From positions 62,001-126,000 of the forward strand of contig CAWKAV010000028.1 in assembly GCA_963847735.1 (NCBI GenBank): 64,000 nucleotides of DNA, read 5' to 3'. Numbering within the stretch: the first letter of the stretch is position 1; the number at the start of each line of letters is the position of its first letter. This DNA is from CAWKAV01 sp963847735. Its GTDB lineage: Bacteria; Desulfobacterota; Desulfuromonadia; Desulfuromonadales; BM103. A model generated the notes under the pieces. That model was given only the letters and a program-made list of their open reading frames with translations. It did no database searches and was not told the DNA's origin. Of the stretch, positions 55,075 through 64,000 are shown piece by piece. The position numbers and the translations under genes are program-made.

Positions 55075-55653
55075 ATGAGGGGCGAAAAACCAGTGATCAG
55101 CAACCTGTTATCCGATCATGAATCACCGATCACAGCACCGGCAACCGGAATAATTTTGAATCTCGATGTTAAGAAATCAGCTCCATTACCAGTCGGAGAC
55201 AGGATTGTGCCCATGCAACGGGCCGATCTTGCCATGGTGCATCAGCTTGAATGCAGCTGTCAGGATGACCCCTGGAGCCGACAGCACTTTGCTGATGAGC
55301 TGGTCAACCCGGTTGCGTCTGTGGATCTCTATTGGCATCAGGAGACGCTGGCCGGATTCCTCTGCTCCTGGCTGGTCGCCGGTGAACTGCAGATTCAGAA
55401 TCTTGCGACCCTGCCAGGCCTGCGTCGGCGGGGAATCGCTGGCAGGCTTCTGGAACATGCCCTTGCCCGCGGCAGATCATCAGGTTTGACATCGACCTGG
55501 CTCGAAGTTCGTGACAGCAACAGAGCTGCGATCTCTCTGTATGAACGATTTGGTTTCTCTGCCCGTGGAAAACGTTCTGCGTATTACCCGGATGGTGAAG
55601 ATGCCTTGATTATGACTTATCAGGAGACGTTTGGGTCTCATTCAGGAGTGTAG
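55075..55653 (+). CDS. rimI: RimI-like ribosomal protein alanine acetyltransferase
   Basis: 192 residues if started at ATG 55075. The GNAT core (NLATLPGLRRRGIAGRLL with R/QxxGxG/A and DSNRAAISLYERFGF) fits RimI. The first 30 residues resemble low-complexity intergenic DNA (GTGATC/GATCAC repeats), so the true start may be TTG 55156 (165 residues, the usual length). Upstream of pyrK with a 23-bp overlap of frames. Confidence 0.85.
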   Translation: MRGEKPVISNLLSDHESPITAPATGIILNLDVKKSAPLPVGDRIVPMQRADLAMVHQLECSCQDDPWSRQHFADELVNPVASVDLYWHQETLAGFLCSWLVAGELQIQNLATLPGLRRRGIAGRLLEHALARGRSSGLTSTWLEVRDSNRAAISLYERFGFSARGKRSAYYPDGEDALIMTYQETFGSHSGV

Positions 55654-55660
55654 GCAAAAT

Positions 55661-56515
55661 ATGAAGAATTACAGGACCAGGATTATTTCCAACCAGGAGA
55701 TTTCGCCCGGCTATTTCCGGATGAGGATCCTGGTGCCAGGCTTTGGTGAAAAAGCCCACCCGGGCCAGTTTGTCATGTTCCGCGTGCAACGTTCTTTGCC
55801 GCCACTGCTGCGGCGGCCTTTCGGTATCTTCCGCACCGGGTTTATGCCGCCGGATTGCGACGGTCTGCCGCCCAAGGAATTTGTCGAGATTGTCTACAAG
55901 GTGGTTGGCTGTGGTACGACGATCATGGCCGAACTTCACGAAGGCGACAAGGTCGAACTGCTCGGTCCGTTGGGCAACGGTTTCGACTCTACATCCACAA
56001 AAGGAGAAAAAATCCTGGTTGGCGGTGGTATTGGCCTGGTTCCTCTCTACATGCTGGCCGGTGAACTGATCGAAAAAGGTTGCAGCGTGCGGCTTCTGAT
56101 GGGAGGACGAACCCGCGACGACATACTGGCCGTCACTGAATTCGAGCGCCTCGGTGTTGAGACTTATGTCTCCACAGACGACGGCAGCCTCGGTGAAGGA
56201 GGTCTGGTCACCCAGGTCCTTGGACGCAAACTTCGAAAGTATCCCGATGCGGAAGTTTTTGCCTGCGGTCCCATGCCCATGCTCTGCGCGGTCAATGCTA
56301 TCTGTAGAGGCTTGAAGGTGCCGTTACAGGTCTCTCTCGAAGAATCGATGGCCTGTGGTGTGGGCGCATGTCTCGGTTGCGTGGTCAAGGGGGCAGGGCA
56401 TACCGAAGAGAGACCCAGTTACCTCTGTAGCTGTAAGGTTGGGCCGGTCTTCAAGGCTCAATATCTCGATTGGAAGGCTTTCGAGAAGAATAACGACTGC
56501 GGAGGGTGCGCCTGA
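55661..56515 (+). CDS. pyrK: Dihydroorotate dehydrogenase electron-transfer subunit
   Basis: 284 residues. FAD-binding RRPFGIFRT-like segment, NAD-binding GGGIGLVPLYMLA and a C-terminal 2Fe-2S motif CGVGACLGC ... CSC. Passes electrons from PyrD to NAD. Its stop overlaps pyrD. Confidence 0.94.
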   Translation: MKNYRTRIISNQEISPGYFRMRILVPGFGEKAHPGQFVMFRVQRSLPPLLRRPFGIFRTGFMPPDCDGLPPKEFVEIVYKVVGCGTTIMAELHEGDKVELLGPLGNGFDSTSTKGEKILVGGGIGLVPLYMLAGELIEKGCSVRLLMGGRTRDDILAVTEFERLGVETYVSTDDGSLGEGGLVTQVLGRKLRKYPDAEVFACGPMPMLCAVNAICRGLKVPLQVSLEESMACGVGACLGCVVKGAGHTEERPSYLCSCKVGPVFKAQYLDWKAFEKNNDCGGCA

Positions 56516-57456
56516 TGAATGAGCCGAGCAAAAACTCAGTCAAAAAGCCAAATATGGTTGTCGAAATCGCCGGCATCAAGTTGCGCAACCCGGTTATGCC
56601 CGCCTCGGGGACTTTTGGTTATGGTGAAGAGTATGCGCCTTTTCTCGACCTGGAACAGATCGGTGCAATTGTTACCAAGGGTCTTTCACTCAAACCCAAG
56701 GCTGGTAATCCCACACCAAGAATCACCGAAACCACCAGCGGCATGCTCAACGCCATCGGTCTGCAGAATGTAGGCATTGACGCTTTTATCCAGTACAAGA
56801 TGCCTTTCCTGCGCACCGTCAACACGCCGATCATTGCCAATTTCTTCGGCAATACTCTCGAGGAGTACGGTGAGGTCGCCAGGCGGCTCAATGATATTCC
56901 GGAGATTGCTGCTGCCGAACTGAACATCTCCTGCCCGAACGTTAAACAGGGCGGCATCGTGTTCGGCACCGACCCGAGAGCGGCCAGTGAAGTTGTCACG
57001 CTGGTCCGCAAGCACCTGCAAAAGCCGCTGTTCGTAAAACTGACGCCCAACGTGACTGACATCACCGTGGTCGCCAGAGCGGTGGAAGAAGCCGGTGCCG
57101 ATGCCATCTCCTGCATCAACACAATCACCGGTATGTCGGTGGACGTTCACACCCGCAAACCGCGATTGGCCAACTGTACCGGTGGCTTGTCCGGGCCGGC
57201 CATCCATCCCATCGCCTTACGCATGGTCCACCAGGTCGTTCGGGCCGTCTCGGTTCCGGTGATCGGTATCGGCGGCATCGTGCAGCCAATGGATGCGATT
57301 GAATTCCTGATCGTCGGTGCCAAAGCGGTGCAAGTCGGCACGGCCAACTTTGTCGATCCGACGGCCATGTTATCGATCATCGACGGTATTGAACAGTTCT
57401 GCATTGATGAAGGCCTGGATGATATCCATCAGTTGATCGGGAGTCTTAGGCTATAA
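56515..57456 (+). CDS. pyrD: Dihydroorotate dehydrogenase B, catalytic subunit
   Basis: 313 residues. NPVMPASGTFGYG, AELNISCPNVKQGG with the catalytic Cys of class 1B, and SCINTITGMSVD plus GIGGI identify PyrD type B. Overlaps pyrK by one base. Confidence 0.95.
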   Translation: MNEPSKNSVKKPNMVVEIAGIKLRNPVMPASGTFGYGEEYAPFLDLEQIGAIVTKGLSLKPKAGNPTPRITETTSGMLNAIGLQNVGIDAFIQYKMPFLRTVNTPIIANFFGNTLEEYGEVARRLNDIPEIAAAELNISCPNVKQGGIVFGTDPRAASEVVTLVRKHLQKPLFVKLTPNVTDITVVARAVEEAGADAISCINTITGMSVDVHTRKPRLANCTGGLSGPAIHPIALRMVHQVVRAVSVPVIGIGGIVQPMDAIEFLIVGAKAVQVGTANFVDPTAMLSIIDGIEQFCIDEGLDDIHQLIGSLRL

Positions 57457-57465
57457 GCTTGAAAC

Positions 57466-57625
57466 CCGGGACGAGGAACGCGGAACGAGAAGATCTGAAA
57501 CCTCGTCAACAGGGTAACGACACATGCTTTGATCCTGCCGATTACCGCTTCAGATGATAGGATGTGCTTTCTGTTATTAGTCATTAAGTGCTTGGTCTCG
57601 CCGCGTCTTGCGTTCTGCGTTCCGC
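57466..57625. repeat. Imperfect inverted repeat, GGAACG-rich
   Basis: GCGGAACG (57480-57487) pairs with CGTTCCGC (57618-57625). Its 24-base left part (57466-57489) matches 19 of 24 bases of a segment inside rmlB (43767-43790). Lies between pyrD and the CBS/nucleotidyltransferase gene. Confidence 0.5.
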
Positions 57626-57640
57626 GCTACGGGGTTTGTT

Positions 57641-60292
57641 ATGGATGTAATCACCACCCACATCAACGCTGATTTCGATTGCTTCGGGTCGATGATCGCC
57701 GCCAAACGTCTTTATCCCGATGCCGTTATGGTCTTTCCAGGCGGCCAGGAGCGAGGTCTGCGTGAATTCTTCCTGAAGAGCGCGCAATACGCTTTCGGCT
57801 TTAAACGCGTTCGCGACATCGACCTTAAACAGATCACCCGTCTGATTCTGGTTGATGTCCGTCAGGCCTCCCGCATCGGTCCTTTTGCCGAAGTTGCTGA
57901 ACGTCCCGGGGTCGATATCCATATCTACGATCACCATTCTGATAATACCGGCAGTCTGAAGGGTTCAGTCGAACACGTCGAACCGGTTGGTTCGACCGTG
58001 ACGGTTTTTTGCCATCTTTTCATGGAAAACCAAGTTGTGCTGACTCCCGATGAAGCGACCATGATGATGCTCGGCCTCTATGAGGATACCGGCAACCTGA
58101 CTTTCCACACCACGACTGTTAAAGATTATGAGGCTGCAGCTTATCTCCTTTCTCACGGGGCCAATCTCAATATCGTCGCTGATCTGACCGTCCAGGAACT
58201 GACTCCGGACCAAATCCGTTTGCTTAACGATCTGATCGCCAGCAAGACGATCCTGAATGTCCATGGCCTTAACGTTGCTCTTGCGCATGCCACGATTGAT
58301 CATTTTGTTGCTGATATCGCAACCCTGGCACACAAACTTAAGGACATGGAGAATCTCGACGTTCTGTTTGTGATCGTTCGCATGGAGAGGCGGATTTTTA
58401 TCGTTGCCCGCTCAAGATTGAAAGAGATTCATGTCGGCGACATTATGAGAGAATTCGGTGGCGGTGGCCATGCGGCGGCGGCGTCATGTGCAGTGCGCGA
58501 CCTGACCTTGCTGCAGGTGCTTGATCGTTTGCCGACAGTCCTTCTTCAGCATGTCCAGCCGCAATGGCAGGCTCGTCACCTGATGTCGACACCCGTTAAA
58601 ACGGTGGCTGCCGAGGATACTATTGCGGCTGCCCACCAGACCCTTTCCCGTTATAATATAAACTCAGTGCCGGTGCTCAGGAAGGGCAAAGTCGTCGGCA
58701 TCCTGTCACGTCAACTCATCGACAAGGCCGTTTATCACGGTTTACGGGAACAACCGGTCAGCGAGATCATGACCAGCGATTTTCATCAGGTCGGTCTGCA
58801 GACGACCATTGCAGATCTCAAGACCCTGATTGTTGAGAGCAACCAGCGTTTTGTGCCGGTTATCGAAGACGGTAAGCTGGCGGGAGCTGTCACCCGCACC
58901 GACCTGCTTCGTCATCTGGCCAGCAGTGTCGGGACGCCACCGCGTTCCGGAGAGCGCAGCCTGGTCAGCCGCGGTGGCAAATGTTATAGCACCGGTCAGG
59001 TGCAGCGTCTGATTCGCAATCGCCTGCCAAAACGTGTTCAGGATCTTCTTCAGCAGCTTGGCCAGGTCGGAGATGAGCAGGGGATGGATGTATTCGTTGT
59101 CGGAGGTTTCGTGCGCGATCTGATCCTCGGCAAGGAGAATCTGGATCTCGATATTGTGATCGAAGGTGACGGGGTTGCCTTTGCCGAAGCGTTCAGCCGG
59201 GCCAGTGATTGCCGGGTTCGCACTCACCACAAGTTCGGCACGGCGGTACTCATCTATGACGATGGTTTTAAAATGGACATCGCTTCAGCGAGGATGGAGT
59301 ACTACCTGCAGCCGGGAGCCCTGCCGGATGTTGAACACGCTTCAGTCAAGATGGATCTCAGCCGTCGCGACTTCACCATAAACACCCTTGCCATCAGCCT
59401 GAATCATAGCACCTACGGGGAGATGCTCGACTATTATGGCGGTCAGCGTGACCTCGATGATAAAGCGATCCGGGTGCTTCACAACCTGAGCTTTGTGGAA
59501 GACCCGACCAGGGTCTTTCGTGCGGTGCGATTTGAACAGCGGCTGGGTTTCAAGATCGGTCAACAAACAGAACATCTGTTGCAGAGCGCAGTTCGTCTCG
59601 GTCTGCTGGAAAAGGTCAGTGGCCATCGTATCTTTAATGAACTTACCCTGATATTGAACGAGCAACGACCGTTACCCGCTGTCGCGCGACTGGCCCAGTT
59701 GGAAGTTTTCAAGGACCTCCACCCGGCGCTTGCAAGTAAGGTCGATTACGTAAAGTTCTTTGATGCAGCCAAACGTGCCGTGGATTGGTATGATCTGCTC
59801 TATACTGGGCAACCCTGCGAACGCTGGTTCTGTTACTTCCTGGTCTTCACTACGGGGCTGGATCGCACGGGTATCAGGAAACTCTGCGAACGTCTTCAGA
59901 TCGTGCCGCGTTATGTCCTTATCCTGGATCAGCAGCGTACCACGGCCATGAGGCTATTAAAACGACTGGAGAGACGCAGTGCCGATATGCGGCCCCCACG
60001 CCCGAGCAACCTGTATCGCTGGTTTAATCCCTTTTCGACAGAAATCCTGCTGTTGATGATGGCCCTCACCTCCAAGGATCGGGTGCGCCAATGGATCTCT
60101 CAATACATAACACATCTGCGCGACATCCAACCGATGCTCACCGGCAAAGACCTGGAAAAAATCGGCATTGCACCCGGTCCGATCTATCGAACCATCCTTG
60201 ACGAACTTTTGTTTGCCCGCCTTGATGAGCGGGTTGCGAGTGTTGACGACGAGAGGGCTTTGGTGCACCGCAAATATCAGAAATGCCTCTGA
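57641..60292 (+). CDS. DHH - CBS2 - tRNA nucleotidyltransferase fusion protein
   Basis: 883 residues from ATG 57641. N-terminal DHH phosphoesterase-type domain (HINADFDCFG, VDVRQAS, DHHSDN and GGGGHAAAASC at about 275-285). Two CBS domains follow (about 310-425), then a class II nucleotidyltransferase (VGGFVRDLILG, DLDIVIEG) with DFTINTLAISL. The combination is seen in A-adding tRNA enzymes. The CBS pair likely senses an adenine nucleotide. A second enzyme of the family is at 24762. Confidence 0.88.
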   Translation: MDVITTHINADFDCFGSMIAAKRLYPDAVMVFPGGQERGLREFFLKSAQYAFGFKRVRDIDLKQITRLILVDVRQASRIGPFAEVAERPGVDIHIYDHHSDNTGSLKGSVEHVEPVGSTVTVFCHLFMENQVVLTPDEATMMMLGLYEDTGNLTFHTTTVKDYEAAAYLLSHGANLNIVADLTVQELTPDQIRLLNDLIASKTILNVHGLNVALAHATIDHFVADIATLAHKLKDMENLDVLFVIVRMERRIFIVARSRLKEIHVGDIMREFGGGGHAAAASCAVRDLTLLQVLDRLPTVLLQHVQPQWQARHLMSTPVKTVAAEDTIAAAHQTLSRYNINSVPVLRKGKVVGILSRQLIDKAVYHGLREQPVSEIMTSDFHQVGLQTTIADLKTLIVESNQRFVPVIEDGKLAGAVTRTDLLRHLASSVGTPPRSGERSLVSRGGKCYSTGQVQRLIRNRLPKRVQDLLQQLGQVGDEQGMDVFVVGGFVRDLILGKENLDLDIVIEGDGVAFAEAFSRASDCRVRTHHKFGTAVLIYDDGFKMDIASARMEYYLQPGALPDVEHASVKMDLSRRDFTINTLAISLNHSTYGEMLDYYGGQRDLDDKAIRVLHNLSFVEDPTRVFRAVRFEQRLGFKIGQQTEHLLQSAVRLGLLEKVSGHRIFNELTLILNEQRPLPAVARLAQLEVFKDLHPALASKVDYVKFFDAAKRAVDWYDLLYTGQPCERWFCYFLVFTTGLDRTGIRKLCERLQIVPRYVLILDQQRTTAMRLLKRLERRSADMRPPRPSNLYRWFNPFSTEILLLMMALTSKDRVRQWISQYITHLRDIQPMLTGKDLEKIGIAPGPIYRTILDELLFARLDERVASVDDERALVHRKYQKCL

Positions 60293-60454
60293 CTTGACGT
60301 CTACCCTCGTCGCTTAAAGATAAACGCATGATGTATTCTAGTTGTTATAAAATCAAATAGTTAGCTGTTTTTTGTATTCTCAGGGTCGTTGACTTGCTTA
60401 ACCTTATCTGCTAAAAGTACTCATCCTGTAGATAGATTGGCAGAACCCTTCTTT

Positions 60455-61138
60455 ATGGAACATATCCTGCTTAAAATTTCAATTATGCTGGTTCCGGCGT
60501 TGCTGGCGGTTACCATGCATGAAGTCGCCCATGGTTTCATTGCTGAAAAACTTGGTGACCCGACTGCGAGACTGTTGGGAAGGTTGACGCTGAATCCTGT
60601 CAAACACCTTGATCCGATCGGCACTATTGCTTTGCTGGTGTTCGGTTTTGGCTGGGCACGTCCGGTGCCGGTCAATGCAGGTAATCTGCGCAACCCGAAA
60701 AAGGACATGATCTGGGTTTCCCTGGCGGGCCCCTCGGCGAACCTGTTGCTGGCCGTTTGCTCTGCCCTGTTGCTTCGGGCCATCGTCTTTATTGTGGCTT
60801 CGTTGCCTGAGGGAAGCCAACTCCTGCCCATTATCAAACCTGTCGGCCTGATGGCGGCATTCGGACTGTATATCAATGTAATCCTCTGCCTCTTCAATTT
60901 GATGCCGATCCCGCCACTCGATGGCGGCAGGATTCTTATGGGGGTTTTACCGGACCGGCAAGCGCAGGTACTGCATCGAATCGAGCCGTTCGGTATGTTG
61001 TTGATCATCTTTCTGATCTTCGGCACATCGATCTGGAGAACGACCTTCAGTCCTGCAGTTCATTCTGTGGTAAGTCTTCTGGCCGGCCCACATATGGGGA
61101 CAGTTGCCGAGACCATGAATCTCCTGTTTTACAAGTGA
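60455..61138 (+). CDS. Site-2-protease-like M50 membrane metalloprotease
   Basis: 227 residues; ATG 60455. HEVAHG is the HExxH zinc motif in a membrane helix and NLMPIPPLDGGRIL holds the third ligand Asp. About four to six hydrophobic helices. Short form without PDZ. Next to scpA, whose start overlaps by a few bases or lies 8 bp on. Confidence 0.9.
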   Translation: MEHILLKISIMLVPALLAVTMHEVAHGFIAEKLGDPTARLLGRLTLNPVKHLDPIGTIALLVFGFGWARPVPVNAGNLRNPKKDMIWVSLAGPSANLLLAVCSALLLRAIVFIVASLPEGSQLLPIIKPVGLMAAFGLYINVILCLFNLMPIPPLDGGRILMGVLPDRQAQVLHRIEPFGMLLIIFLIFGTSIWRTTFSPAVHSVVSLLAGPHMGTVAETMNLLFYK

Positions 61139-61146
61139 GCGCCGGC

Positions 61147-61917
61147 ATGGACAGTTACGACATCCAGTTGGAAAATTTTGAGGGGCCTCTCGACCTGCTG
61201 TTGCATCTCATAAAAAAGAATGAGATGGATATCCATGATATTCCGATGATGGCGGTTACCGATCAGTACATGGCGATGCTCGATGCCATGAAAACCATCA
61301 ATCTTGATCTTGCCGGCGAGTTTCTCCTCATGGCGGCGACCCTGCTGCATATCAAGTCGAAGATGCTCCTGCCCAGGATGATCGAAGAAGAACAAGAAGA
61401 GGATGAAGATGACCCGCGCGCCGAGCTGGTCAGACGACTGCTCGAGTACCAGAAATACAAGGAAGTCTCTCAGGTCCTCGACAGCCGGCCCCAGTTGAAT
61501 CGTGAAGTTTTTGCCCGTGTTTCTCCTGAACCGGAGCTTCTGGAGGAGGCCGAGACGGGGTTTGTTGCCGTGGGGCTTTTCGACCTTCTTGAAGCACTGC
61601 AGGAGGTTCTCAAGGAAAGTCCTGAGCCGCATGTTCATGAAATCAACCTGGAGAAACTTTCGGTGACAGACCGGATCAATGCCATCCTCTCTGCTCTGCA
61701 GGGCAGGGAAAGTTTGGCATTCGCCGATCTTTTTACTGGCGGAATGAAACGAAACGAAATGATCGTGACCTTCCTGGCCCTGTTGGAGTTGGTCAAGTTG
61801 CGCATGGTGCATTTTATGCAAAATACCCGTCACGGAACCATTTGGCTTTTTCCGGCAGTGTCCCTGGATGAAGTCGATGGACTTGAAGTTGGAGATGAAT
61901 CCCTTGGATATTCTTGA
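61147..61917 (+). CDS. scpA: Segregation and condensation protein A
   Basis: 256 residues from ATG 61147 (GTG 61135 is possible). LENFEGPLDLLLHLIKKNEMDIHDIP is the conserved kleisin N-terminus region; an acidic run EEEQEEDEDD lies mid-protein. Bridges SMC heads with ScpB. Confidence 0.93.
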   Translation: MDSYDIQLENFEGPLDLLLHLIKKNEMDIHDIPMMAVTDQYMAMLDAMKTINLDLAGEFLLMAATLLHIKSKMLLPRMIEEEQEEDEDDPRAELVRRLLEYQKYKEVSQVLDSRPQLNREVFARVSPEPELLEEAETGFVAVGLFDLLEALQEVLKESPEPHVHEINLEKLSVTDRINAILSALQGRESLAFADLFTGGMKRNEMIVTFLALLELVKLRMVHFMQNTRHGTIWLFPAVSLDEVDGLEVGDESLGYS

Positions 61918-62497
61918 ACTGGTGCCAATCGTTGAGGCCATGATTTTTGCCGCTGATGGCCCGATCAAGGCGGAACGCATGGCGGATGCCCTTGATATAA
62001 CTCCAGAAAAGATTTTGTTGGCGATCGAAGCACTGGAAGTGGATTATGCAGAGAGGCCGCGCGGATTTTTTTTGCAGAAAGTTGCCGGCGGTTACCAGCT
62101 GAGAACCTGCCCTGAATATGCCGATTACCTGAGAAAGCTCGGTCATAATCGGCCCTTCAAGTTTTCCCGTCCTGCTTTGGAGACTCTTGCGATTATTGCA
62201 TATCGTCAGCCGGTGACCCGATCAGAAATCGAGTATTTGCGTGGTGTCGATTCCGGCAGTGTTCTGAAAACCCTGCTCGAGAAGCATCTGGCTAGAATCC
62301 TGGGCAAAAAGGATGTGCCGGGAAAACCGATGATTTACGGTACGACACGCGAATTCCTGGAGCTGTTCGGCCTGCCGGATCTTGCGGCGTTACCGACCCT
62401 GCGTGAATTCAGTGAACTGATCCCAGACGAGAACAGTGAGTCTGTTGCTATAGATTTGCCGCTTCTGGTTGATAGGGATGGTTCGGTGGAGTTTTGA
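61868..62497 (+). CDS. scpB: Segregation and condensation protein B
   Basis: 209 residues. ALDITPEKILLAIEALE, GFFLQKVAGGYQLRT, RPALETLAIIAYRQPVTRSEIE are typical ScpB. The frame overlaps scpA by 50 bp, or less if ATG 61877 or 61895 is used. Confidence 0.93.
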   Translation: MKSMDLKLEMNPLDILELVPIVEAMIFAADGPIKAERMADALDITPEKILLAIEALEVDYAERPRGFFLQKVAGGYQLRTCPEYADYLRKLGHNRPFKFSRPALETLAIIAYRQPVTRSEIEYLRGVDSGSVLKTLLEKHLARILGKKDVPGKPMIYGTTREFLELFGLPDLAALPTLREFSELIPDENSESVAIDLPLLVDRDGSVEF

Positions 62498-62539
62498 ACA
62501 GTATGCTGAGAGGTTAAGGGCTAAGGGTTTTTTAGCTTC

Positions 62540-62582
62540 AAAAAAACAGGCCGGCAACCAGAAGGTTGTCGGCCTGAAAAAT
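62540..62582 (-). terminator. Terminator of the PxxKW gene
   Basis: AGGCCGGCAACC/GGTTGTCGGCCT stem with a 4-base loop; on the minus strand it is followed by a run of T. Confidence 0.8.
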
Positions 62583-62603
62583 GTAATACAATGTGCTGTT
62601 TTG

Positions 62604-62882
62604 TTAACGACCGCCGCGTTTCGAAGCCTTGATGGGGTTGACCTTGATGTCTGAAATCTTGACTTCAACTTTACGATGGGTGGCAAAGTTGCAGAGGCCG
62701 GCAGCCCATTTTTTGAGTGGGGCGGGAGCCATGACGCAGACGGGGCCGATGGTGCCCTCTACGATGTGGCCGCAGCCTTCGCACATTTCGATAACGTTCT
62801 GGCAGGTGTTGCCCTCATAAACGCAACCGCTTTTGCTCCAGAAAGTACATTCTCTATCGGGAAGAACTGTTTGACACTTCAT
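62604..62882 (-). CDS. PxxKW family Cys-rich protein
   Basis: 92 residues. Seven or more Cys including CEGCGH and the family-defining PLKKW followed by AAGLCNFATH. The family is largely from Desulfobacterota and is of unknown function; the Cys spacing suggests metal or Fe-S binding. Confidence 0.85.
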   Translation of the reverse strand: MKCQTVLPDRECTFWSKSGCVYEGNTCQNVIEMCEGCGHIVEGTIGPVCVMAPAPLKKWAAGLCNFATHRKVEVKISDIKVNPIKASKRGGR

Positions 62883-63057
62883 AGGGTACTCCTCTTTAAT
62901 CTAATGCTTGTTCTTGGAGTTGCCGGTCTATCAATCGTCCGACCGTCTCCTGTTTTCCGGAAGAGGATTTCTACCTTCTTTTGCCAATGTGTGTCAACCC
63001 TAAAAGCTGTTTCTGTTTGCCCATTGACCCGATTTTGACGATTAGGTAGTTTCATGT

Positions 63058-63369
63058 ATGGAAAATTCAGTCGAAAAAAAGTTGCGAAACTGGGAGTCTC
63101 TCTGCTGCAGGTGCGCACGATGCTGTTATGAGAAGATTGATTTCGACGGGCAGATTTTCTATACGGAGATGCCCTGTGAATTTCTTGACCTCAAAACAAG
63201 ATTATGCCGGGTTTACGCAGAGCGTGACATCAAACGACCGGGGTGTGTTCGACTGACGCGTGAAATTGTCGGCAAGGGCTTTCTGCCGGCCGATTGTCCT
63301 TATGTCGCCGACATCGAAAACTATTCGGCCTCGAGCATGACGGACGATCATGATGCGGAGGAGTCCTGA
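63058..63369 (+). CDS. YkgJ-family Cys-cluster protein
   Basis: 103 residues. CCRCARCCYEK, a CxxCxxCC cluster, then CEFLD, LCRVYAERD and DCPYV supply the other Cys. Probably binds an Fe or Zn centre. Divergent from the PxxKW gene. Confidence 0.85.
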   Translation: MENSVEKKLRNWESLCCRCARCCYEKIDFDGQIFYTEMPCEFLDLKTRLCRVYAERDIKRPGCVRLTREIVGKGFLPADCPYVADIENYSASSMTDDHDAEES

Positions 63370-63445
63370 ACAGGATTTCAGCCGATGGTATGGTATTCTT
63401 TGCCTGTAATACGGATTTTTAAACACTTTCGTTGGAGGATATTGC

Positions 63446-64000
63446 ATGAATCAAATCAAGTTTGGAACATCCGGTTGGCGCGGTATCCTCGCTGAAGATT
63501 TTACCCTGGAAAATGTTCGTATCGTGACTCAGGCGATCGCCGATTTCCTGCGCGCGGAAGCAGGAAGTGAGCGGGGCCTTGTGGTTGGCTACGACAGCCG
63601 GTTTATGGGTGAACGTTTCGCGAAGGAAACCGCGCGGGTGCTGGCTGGCTCCGGGGTGCCGGTCTTCATCTGCAAGCGGGACACCCCTACGCCGGTGATT
63701 GCCTTTGAAATTATGCGCCGCGGCACTGCCGGCGCCATAAATTTCACCGCCAGTCATAATCCCAGCGAATATAATGGCATCAAGTTTTCAACCGCCTGGG
63801 GTGGCCCCGCGCTTCCCGAAGTGACCGTCGAGATCGAGCGGTTGGCGAATGCCATGCTTGGCGAACTCTGCTATCGCAGCATGCCGCTTGATCAGGCGGT
63901 TCGTTGCGGTCTTGTAGAAGAAATCGATCCCATGCCCGCTTACCTCGAGGCCTTGCGCCGTAAAGTCGATCTCGATGCTATCGGCAGGTCGGGGATGAAG
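63446..64000 (+). CDS. Phosphoglucomutase/phosphomannomutase, N-terminal part
   Basis: Cut by the window end; 185 residues visible. IKFGTSGWRG at the start and the active-site Ser in TASHNPSEYNGIK identify the alpha-D-phosphohexomutase family. TTGGAGG precedes ATG. The substrate cannot be decided from this part. Confidence 0.93.
   Translation, partial: MNQIKFGTSGWRGILAEDFTLENVRIVTQAIADFLRAEAGSERGLVVGYDSRFMGERFAKETARVLAGSGVPVFICKRDTPTPVIAFEIMRRGTAGAINFTASHNPSEYNGIKFSTAWGGPALPEVTVEIERLANAMLGELCYRSMPLDQAVRCGLVEEIDPMPAYLEALRRKVDLDAIGRSGMK

Noticed and set aside
61129..61980. 283-codon minus-strand ORF over scpA
   Set aside because: Antisense to scpA, which is well supported; His/Gln-rich composition is typical of a shadow frame.

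Overview
The window looks like chromosome of a Desulfuromonadia-type bacterium (Geobacter/Desulfuromonas/Pelobacter relatives). This is inferred from gene content: a three-haem c-type cytochrome lipoprotein, a PxxKW Cys-rich protein, two different class II tRNA nucleotidyltransferase-like enzymes (one fused to DHH and CBS domains), and housekeeping clusters lepA-lepB, hldE-gmhB-rmlBDA, yicC-gmk-rpoZ-rel-ridA, purM-purN, pyrK-pyrD and scpA-scpB. No rRNA operon, CRISPR array or complete prophage is present.

Region 1 (1-5.6 kb, +): an envelope/signalling operon of a TpsB-type outer-membrane transporter end, an exported TPR-CHAT protease-like protein, a CHASE2 adenylate/guanylate cyclase and a DUF928 protein. 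Region 2 (5.8-13.4 kb, -): a visibly AT-richer accessory block with an intact TIR-TM-WD40 protein, a small periplasmic PBP-like protein, a porin gene broken by frameshifts, and a RyR-TRAFs-cyclase gene broken by several frameshifts. A degenerate tRNA-Glu lies at its edge. Region 3 (13.5-26.2 kb, mixed): a duplicated DUF1538 membrane protein with two PII-like proteins, a decayed copy of a downstream gene, the cytochrome, TrhA, a complete IS1182-type element, two orphan solute-binding proteins, an aminotransferase and a CCA-type nucleotidyltransferase followed by tRNA-Gly(CCC).

Region 4 (26.2-30.1 kb): variable DNA downstream of tRNA-Gly. A 26-bp exact copy of the tRNA 3' end 1.8 kb away marks a relic integrated element that carries a small Cys protein and a PilZ protein. 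Fic and nuclease-like genes follow. Region 5 (30.1-37.1 kb): yacG, queD-queE, rsmD-coaD-DUF1858, dgt, yhbY, a metallo-beta-lactamase-fold enzyme, a pair of REC-PilZ proteins (the second with a dead receiver) and an atypical ferredoxin. Region 6 (37.3-64 kb): ordinary housekeeping operons for translation, LPS heptose and rhamnose precursors, stringent response, purine and pyrimidine synthesis, tRNA maturation and chromosome segregation, ending inside a phosphoglucomutase-like gene.

The most interesting leads are the TpsB/CHAT/CHASE2/DUF928 locus, the TIR-WD40/RyR-TRAFs block, the DUF1538/PII-like trio, the altered hydrolase motif in the (p)ppGpp enzyme, and a three-copy alternating TAACAAT element upstream of lepA. 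All functional statements come from reading motifs and translated sequence; no database search was run.
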